From positions 2,115,344 through 2,179,343 of the forward strand of contig CM030933.1 of the NCBI GenBank assembly GCA_018136815.1: a stretch of DNA of 64,000 bases, given 5' to 3'. This DNA is from Isochrysis galbana. Its lineage: Eukaryota > Haptophyta > Isochrysidales > Isochrysidaceae. Below the pieces are notes generated by a model that had not been told where the DNA came from, ran no database searches, and was given only the letters and a program-made list of their open reading frames with translations. Numbering within the stretch: position 1 is the first letter of the stretch; every line of letters begins with the position of its first letter. Position numbers and translations under genes: made by a program. Below are positions 59,109 to 64,000 of this stretch, piece by piece.

Positions 59109-59661
59109 CTCTGAGGTAGAGAGCTTGCTCTCAAGTCTGCCATGCAAGCCTCCCATTTGAGGCGAGGCGAGTTTCGAAGTGCCACTGCGCGTTGTGCTCA
59201 TTGTAAACACACCAAGTGGTTGGCGGTCATGTTGCGAGACTCTGCCCCCAGACGAAGGCATAGGACGTGCATAGCCTGAGTATGGCCTTGGCGCCCCCCT
59301 TGCAAGCTTTTAGCAAGCCTATCATCCTTCGGTCTTTCCACATCCCATTCAAGCGTGCAAGTCTATCCTCTTTATCTTGTACTCTTCATTAGGCCGTTCG
59401 CCACAGACAGCGGCAGCGCCACGAGCCACCAAAAGGTGAATGTTGCCGGGCGTGGAGGTATGGATGGAGCTGTAGAATATGAATATACAAGCTTCTATAC
59501 ATTCATACATTCATGGGAGGTGGGGAAGGACAAGGAAGGCGCGGGACTCTCCACCGTGCCCTCGTGCTGTGCACTTGTGACGCTTCAGCTTCTACTGCCC
59601 CCCCCCCCTCGGAGGGCACTCCGGTTGCACAAATTGGGGTGGCGCACCAAAAATACGTTCC
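59109..59661. other. Intergenic, no gene recognised
   Basis: Downstream of the methyltransferase. ATTCATACATTCATGG simple sequence occurs near 59,500. Nothing else is supportable. Confidence 0.5.
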
Positions 59662-59873
59662 AAAAGGCCTGCCCAGAACACGCATGCGACACCGGGCCCG
59701 TGGTAGCGCACCAGGGCCGCACCCCCGACACCAAAGAAAAAGGTATGAGGGGCCCTCGGGGTGAGGGGGGGAAGGCGAGGATACGGAGCGAAGGGAAAGG
59801 AGGGCGCTGGCCGGTGTAAAGTAGAATTATTGGTCTAGCGATAGGTGTGTAGCCTTGAATCTTCAGATTTTTT
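59662..59873 (+). repeat. About 210-bp interspersed repeat, copy 3
   Basis: Starts CAAAAGGCCTGCCCAGAACAC, includes GTGGTAGCGCACC and ends GTGTGTAGCCTTGAATCTTCAG plus poly-T. It abuts the partial hAT-like copy at 59,876. Confidence 0.75.
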
Positions 59874-59875
59874 CC

Positions 59876-60345
59876 CCCTCGTCAGTCGCGAGCCCGGGCG
59901 AATCCTGCGGGGCGAGGGTCGGGACAGTCAAGGAACGCATCCTGTGGCCGGCCGAATCGCGCCGGTGTGCGAGCTGTGTGTGGTGCGTGGTGCGCATGTG
60001 CATGCGCGGACGTCATCGCTGGGGCACCAGGGCTTGAAATTTGCTTTATAGGCAATATGGGGCGTCGGACCCCTAATTTAATAGATGTCTAGACACCTTT
60101 TAAGTGATAAGTGAAAGAAGCACATCTCTCAGTGGGAACGACGTCCTGTTCGGGTCGCGTGTGAGCGCCGCCAGAGCGTGTGCTAGGGAGGGGGGCAGAC
60201 GGGACTTCGCACCGTCTTTTCGGACGAGGATTCTGAAAGGCCGGGAGACCCTCCGACCCGCTTTCGCCGGGGCTTTCCGCCCACGGTCAAAACTGTCGAC
60301 CCACCCCAATATTAGTACTTAAAAAGCGCTGTTTGAGACCGCCTT
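59876..60345 (-). mobile_element. Partial inverted copy of the hAT-like transposon
   Basis: Matches 44,040-44,500 in the opposite orientation over about 460 bp. Shared blocks include TGGGGCACCAGGGCTTGAAA, TTTATAGGCAATATGGGGCG, and GAGACCCTCCGACC. Its outer end reads TAAGGCGGTCTCAAACAG on the minus strand, the terminal repeat with small changes. The other end stops at CTCGTCAGTCGCGAGC, against the interspersed repeat, so the right half is missing. Confidence 0.8.
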
Positions 60346-61124
60346 AATAATAATGATAATGACAATGACAACACTTTTTCTTGCATGTTCAAATTCGATG
60401 GTGACGCAAGCAGCATATCTGGTGCCTCCATCTCTACAGCAAGAGCGGCAGAGTTCTGTAATCCGAGCGCAGCATCGTCTATAGATTTGCGGCGTGAATC
60501 ATAAGCCCGGAGGCCACATGCGGCACACCGACACTGACGTGGGCCAGCCGCGGAGGCTGTGCCACGGATACGAGTCTACGTCACCGTGCAACTTGCATGC
60601 ACCTTGAGACAGGATGAGGCCAAGGAAGGAAGAGCGCGAGCAAGCGAGCGCATGTACGTCAGTACCGCCAACGCTTGCCACCACAACAGATATACCACCA
60701 TCTCCATCTGAAAACCCATCACCGCACAAGGATTGCTGTCACTCAATCTAACCAAAACTATTACTACTACATGGAGGCTGAGGCAAACCATGGCCACGCA
60801 CTTGCACATTGAGCCGGACGCTCGTTGCTCGATCAAATAGTGTGTGAACTGCTTGATGTCAAAGCACTCGACGGTGACGGAGGATACATGCTGACTATCT
60901 TTGCCTACACGGCAGCGGTTCGACGTCGATGGAGTACGCCCCCGCGTTCGGATTGCGCACAGTGGACAGCCCATCGCGATGCACCGCACGAGCGTACCCA
61001 GTCCACTGTCAATTCAATAGCTATTGGTCTCGACATCAGCTTGACAAGCTCAGCCAAATCGACATCAGCTTGACAAGCTCAGCTAAATGGCCCATACAGT
61101 ATAACAAACGTCTCACTACCCTTC
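60346..61124. other. Intergenic with a 29-bp tandem duplication
   Basis: CGACATCAGCTTGACAAGCT plus CAGCCAAAT is repeated directly at 61,031-61,059 and 61,060-61,088 with one change. TAATAATGATAATGACAATG simple sequence lies at 60,346-60,370. No gene is recognised. Confidence 0.55.
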
Positions 61125-62047
61125 TCAGATGTTGGCGAAGAGCTTTGACTGCTCCCTCACATATTTTTCATACAATTTCCGGTTCTTGATAAACATCTGG
61201 CAAGGTTCATCCTGGGCCGGGTCTCCCGGATTGGGGTCATCGAGCAACGTCTGAATGCCAATTAAAAGCTGCTTGATGGTAAGTGCAGGTTTCCATCCTG
61301 AGACGGCAATCACAACCAATCAATGCGCACGGACGTTCAGCAGTTGCAAGGGGACGGCAATAGTGCAGCGCTGGCGCTGACCTTTGTCGGCGTCCAGGAG
61401 AGATAAGCAAATCTTGCCAGACGAGAACACATTAGGGTGGAAGAGCGGCTTGTTCTTTGACGTCAATCCGAATTTACATTCTGGGGGCTTGCTCGGATAA
61501 TATTCAGAAAACGTCCTACCACCGCATGGGTATGCAGGTGCCGGGCAGTGAATCAGCGTGTGTGAGAGAGGGAAAGTGAGCCCGGATCACCAGCACATCG
61601 CCTCTCAAATCGGGCCACTCTGCGGTAAGACCGATCAGAGTACTGCGAAGTTGCGTGCGAGCGCATGCGCCTCGTGGCAACCGGGGAGGCGTACAGGTAG
61701 ACGGGATAGCGCCCGGCCTCCCAGATGGTACCGGCCTTGCCGGGCACTATGCAGTCCCACTGGAGAATGTCCTGGGTGCCATCAGGCAGCGTGCGTGGCT
61801 TGGCGACGAATCCCTATGCCAGCAGGGGACCAGGGATGAGCGGCGGAAGAGTAGTCTACTCTTTGTCTCTCTCTCTCTCTCTCTGTGAGAGGGGGGGGGG
61901 AGCGAGAGGGGGGGGAGGGGGGGAAGGGCATGGCTCAAGGGGCTCAGGAGGGCGTGTGGTGAGCAGGATGTGGGGCCTCACGTGCGGGTGGTCTTTCCTC
62001 CACATCTTGCGCTCCTCCTGCAGCCTGCCTCGCGCAATGCCCGCCAT
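61125..62047 (-). CDS. UBC9: SUMO-conjugating enzyme UBC9, four exons
   Basis: UBC9 is the single E2 that transfers SUMO to target proteins in the nucleus and cytosol. Exons on the minus strand are 62,047-61,982, 61,813-61,695, 61,515-61,382 and 61,297-61,125. Introns of 168, 179 and 84 nt all have GT-AG ends. The joined product is 163 residues: [80 protein letters not shown] with catalytic Cys 98, and [19 protein letters not shown]. The end is [15 protein letters not shown] 5-residue insertion (GLTSKNK for EP) before PLFHPN explains the length over the usual 158. It lies alone, with no co-directional partner. Confidence 0.96.
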
Positions 62048-62663
62048 GAGTGGATGAGTGGGGTGGGGGGCGGGAGGCGGGGAAAGGATGGATAGGGAGG
62101 GGAAGGGGCGGGCGAGGGAAAAGGGGGGGGGGCGGAGAAAGGTACCCCTACTTTCCTCGTACTCTAATACTCTCAGGGTTTCTCCTCTGAAATCGAAGAG
62201 ATGATATGAGAGGAAGTCATCAGTCAACCTACTCATACTACTAGACTATTTCCTTGGGCGCAGGAGTCATACATGGGAGTATGTATGAGGTGGAGTATAC
62301 CGTACTCAAGAGCTCTATGATTGCCCCCCCTCCCCCCCCCCCCCCCCCGCCGCCGCTCGTCGCCGCTTCCGCCGGCGCGGCCCGCTGCTGCGGCGGCTTT
62401 CCCGCCAACCTGGCCCGCCCGCTGCATGCGCGCACCCAGTCCAGAGGAGTACTCCTACTCGAGTACTTTACTGCTGTCTCATTTTCATGCTGGCAACTTG
62501 CCCCAGCCCTAGCTGGGTGCACTCTCTGCTATCCGTCTGGACTAGAATGCCTCGTTGGATAATGAGGTCACTCCTCATAGGCACACACATAGCCTAGGGA
62601 AGGGAGAGCGAAAGCCGGAAGAAGACCCTGGAAACTAGACCAAAAAAATATGCATGTGAAGAT
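62048..62663. other. Intergenic, G- and C-run rich
   Basis: G-rich DNA at 62,060-62,140 is next to the UBC9 start and is probably its promoter/leader. A C-run of about 20 nt lies at 62,327-62,348. A possible coding-like stretch at 62,350-62,420 (Ala/Pro-rich) has no family match. Confidence 0.5.
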
Positions 62664-62865
62664 GAAGATTTAGTCAGGGCTACACACCTACACCTACACC
62701 TACTAGGGTCCGGTCTCTAGTACCTCTCCGCCGACACCGCCCTTGCCCTTGCATCCCTTCGCACCACCTCTTCGCCTTCCCCCCTTCTTCCTTCTTCCCT
62801 TTTTCCTTTGTCTTTGGTTTCCGGGGTCCGGCCCAGGTGTGACCAGGCGCACTACCTTGGGAGAT
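62664..62865 (-). repeat. About 210-bp interspersed repeat, copy 4
   Basis: Begins AGATTTAGTCAGGGCTACACACC and includes GGTTTCCGGGGTCCGGCCCA, matching copy 1. It lacks the AAAAGGCCTGCCC end, which is replaced by the GWCMARPVY coding-like segment. Confidence 0.7.
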
Positions 62866-62871
62866 GGGGTT

Positions 62872-62935
62872 GTGCGCGGTTGGTGCATGGCTCGTCCGGT
62901 GTATGTGGCTAGGGATGCTAGCCAACAAGATGCTC
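62872..62935 (+). pseudogene. Copy of the 46.6-kb coding-like segment
   Basis: Encodes VRGWCMARPVYVARDASQQD, nearly identical to the minus-strand segment at 46,569-46,629. It is fused to the end of the interspersed repeat, so it probably moved with it. Confidence 0.6.
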
Positions 62936-63210
62936 TCTACAAGACTACAATTTCAAACGGATACTACTGTGGCGGGAATGGGGTAGAGAAGAGGCAGAAG
63001 GCGGTGACTATCTAGAGAAGTCCAAGTGCACAGTCTATGTAAATAGGAGTCCCAAAATTAATGGTCAAGGAATAGTTTGAAGTAACGGTCGAGTCGTCGT
63101 CGGCGTTGGAGCTCACCTACGAAGGAGAAAGAAAAAGAGGGGAAGGAAGAGAGAGAGAGCGAGAGAGAGGGCGGGGGGGGGAGAGAGAGAGAGAGAGGGG
63201 AGGGGGGGGG

Positions 63211-63257
<47 letters not shown>

Positions 63258-63515
63258 GGGGGGGAGAGAGAAGAGAGAGGGGGTACTTTAGAAGAGAAAG
63301 AGAGGAGCGAGGTGTGTAGAGAAGAAAGAGAGAGGGAGAGGGAAAAAGAGAGAGAGAGGGAGAGAGAGGACCTGAATCCCATAAACACCGCGCGGTGGCT
63401 TCGGGAGGGAGAGTCTGCTCCACTGGCGCTGGCTGACTGGGGCGTTGGCGCTCGGTGAGTGGTCGGGTCCGTAGCACCGACCCTCCGTTCGCCAGCGTTT
63501 CGTTCCACCTGCCCC
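62936..63515. other. Purine-rich low-complexity DNA
   Basis: Positions 63,120-63,385 are GA/GGGA microsatellite-like with G-runs up to about 18 nt. Open frames across it (Leu/Ser/Pro-rich on the minus strand) are artefacts of the repeat. The last 100 bp are presumably the leader of the next gene. Confidence 0.6.
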
Positions 63516-64000
63516 ATGGCGTCGGCGCTCGAGCGCAAGCAAGCTGAGGCGGCGCTCATTGCACTCGAGTCCGATCCAGCCAAGGCGGTCCGCTTGCTCT
63601 CGCAGATGGCATCGGACACGTCGGACCCTGCCACGAGGGCTGCCATATTGAACGACCTCGGACTCTGCGCTCTGCACGAGGGGCGCCCGGCCGACGCAGC
63701 CGCGCTTTTGCGCCATGCGGTCGCAGCTCTCCCTGCCCCAGCAGTGGAGGGCAGATGCGTAGCGGCGGCCAAGGCTCGGTGCCAGCTGCTGCTCAATCTA
63801 TGTGAAGCAGAGTCCGCCGCCGGCCACCACAGCGATACGCTCCGCATCGCCAACGCCGTCGTCCAGCTGGCGCAAAGCACGCTTGGGGTCACAAAGGAAT
63901 GTGGAGCTGCCAGCGGCGCATTAGGCAGCGCTGTGAGAGACATGGGCCCCTCAAAGAGTGCGAGGCAGCGGCTCTCCACTGGTGCCACTTCTCGCCTATT
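63516..64000 (+). CDS. TPR-like helical protein, 5' part only
   Basis: Open from ATG 63,516 (MASALERKQAEAALIALE) through the window end, 161 complete codons. Paired helices such as AVRLLSQMASD and AAILNDLGLCALHEGRPADAAALLRHAV fit tetratricopeptide repeats, which hold protein partners. The 'LG.....G...A...L..A' pattern is the TPR consensus. A second helix pair (CQLLLNLCEAESAAGHHSD) follows. After about residue 125 the sequence becomes less regular (GAASGALGSAVRD), which may be an unspliced intron or a linker. The rest of the gene lies outside. Confidence 0.65.
   Translation, partial: MASALERKQAEAALIALESDPAKAVRLLSQMASDTSDPATRAAILNDLGLCALHEGRPADAAALLRHAVAALPAPAVEGRCVAAAKARCQLLLNLCEAESAAGHHSDTLRIANAVVQLAQSTLGVTKECGAASGALGSAVRDMGPSKSARQRLSTGATSRL

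Noticed and set aside
63058..63988. Minus-strand frame of about 290 codons at the right edge
   Set aside because: Half is Leu/Ser/Pro translation of a GA microsatellite; the rest is antisense to the TPR-like gene, which has the better protein pattern.
1..64000. tRNA, rRNA, CRISPR arrays, bacterial-type promoters or riboswitches
   Set aside because: I looked for T-loop GTTCRA patterns in a cloverleaf context, rRNA-like conserved blocks and regularly spaced repeats, and found none. A tRNA scan and covariance-model search would be the decisive test.

Overview
The window is nuclear DNA from a unicellular eukaryote, most likely a microalga or other protist. The evidence is short GT-AG spliceosomal introns (79-198 bp) that restore conserved proteins in five genes, plus eukaryote-specific proteins: UTP18, EB1, RFC3, UBC9, an F-box/E2 fusion and an asteroid-type XPG nuclease. 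Other signs are a chromodomain Ty3/gypsy element, hAT-like DNA transposons and a patch of giant-virus-like genes. Long poly-G/poly-C and GA/CT tracts are frequent. I cannot name the species from the sequence. I see no tRNA, rRNA or CRISPR array.

Layout. 1-13.5 kb holds an 11.66-kb Ty3/gypsy chromovirus with 1325-bp LTRs. It inserted, with a 5-bp target duplication, into an older inverted fragment of its own protease gene. 14.4-23.7 kb is a host gene block: a basic RPASAR-repeat protein (two exons), UTP18 (minus) divergent from an EB1-type microtubule plus-end protein (plus), and a long Ala/Lys coiled-coil protein with a hydrophobic leader. 25.8-29.0 kb has two unrecognised genes flanking the truncated 3' end of a second Ty3 element. 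30.5-35.4 kb has a small unknown gene divergent from the asteroid/XPG-like gene, then a small one-TM protein.

37.1-41.7 kb is a mosaic of compact, virus-style genes and gene fragments: a GNAT acetyltransferase, a Fanzor/TnpB C-terminus, two copies of a membrane-anchored triple cystine-knot protein, an N-myristoylation-type membrane protein and an FkbM methyltransferase fragment. Repeated control-like sequences are interspersed. I read it as an endogenised, rearranged piece of a large DNA virus of algae.

42-43.3 kb is RFC3 (three exons). 44.0-46.3 kb has two hAT-like elements inserted at the same GAACTGTA site. 46.85-47.9 kb is a fatty-acid hydroxylase-superfamily enzyme. 49-50 kb is a retroelement-like reading frame with one in-frame stop. 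51.3-56.4 kb is a large coiled-coil protein divergent from an F-box-E2 fusion protein. 57.0-59.1 kb has a hAT transposase relic and a secretory-pathway methyltransferase. 61.1-62.0 kb is UBC9 (four exons). A TPR-like gene runs off the right edge.

Themes. Housekeeping genes (ribosome biogenesis, clamp loading, SUMO and ubiquitin conjugation, microtubule ends) are mostly intact. Three gene pairs are divergent with 304-434 bp between start codons, so shared promoters are likely. Most intergenic DNA is mobile-element debris: hAT-like MITEs, a roughly 210-bp repeat in four copies, and partial copies of larger elements, several nested in one another.
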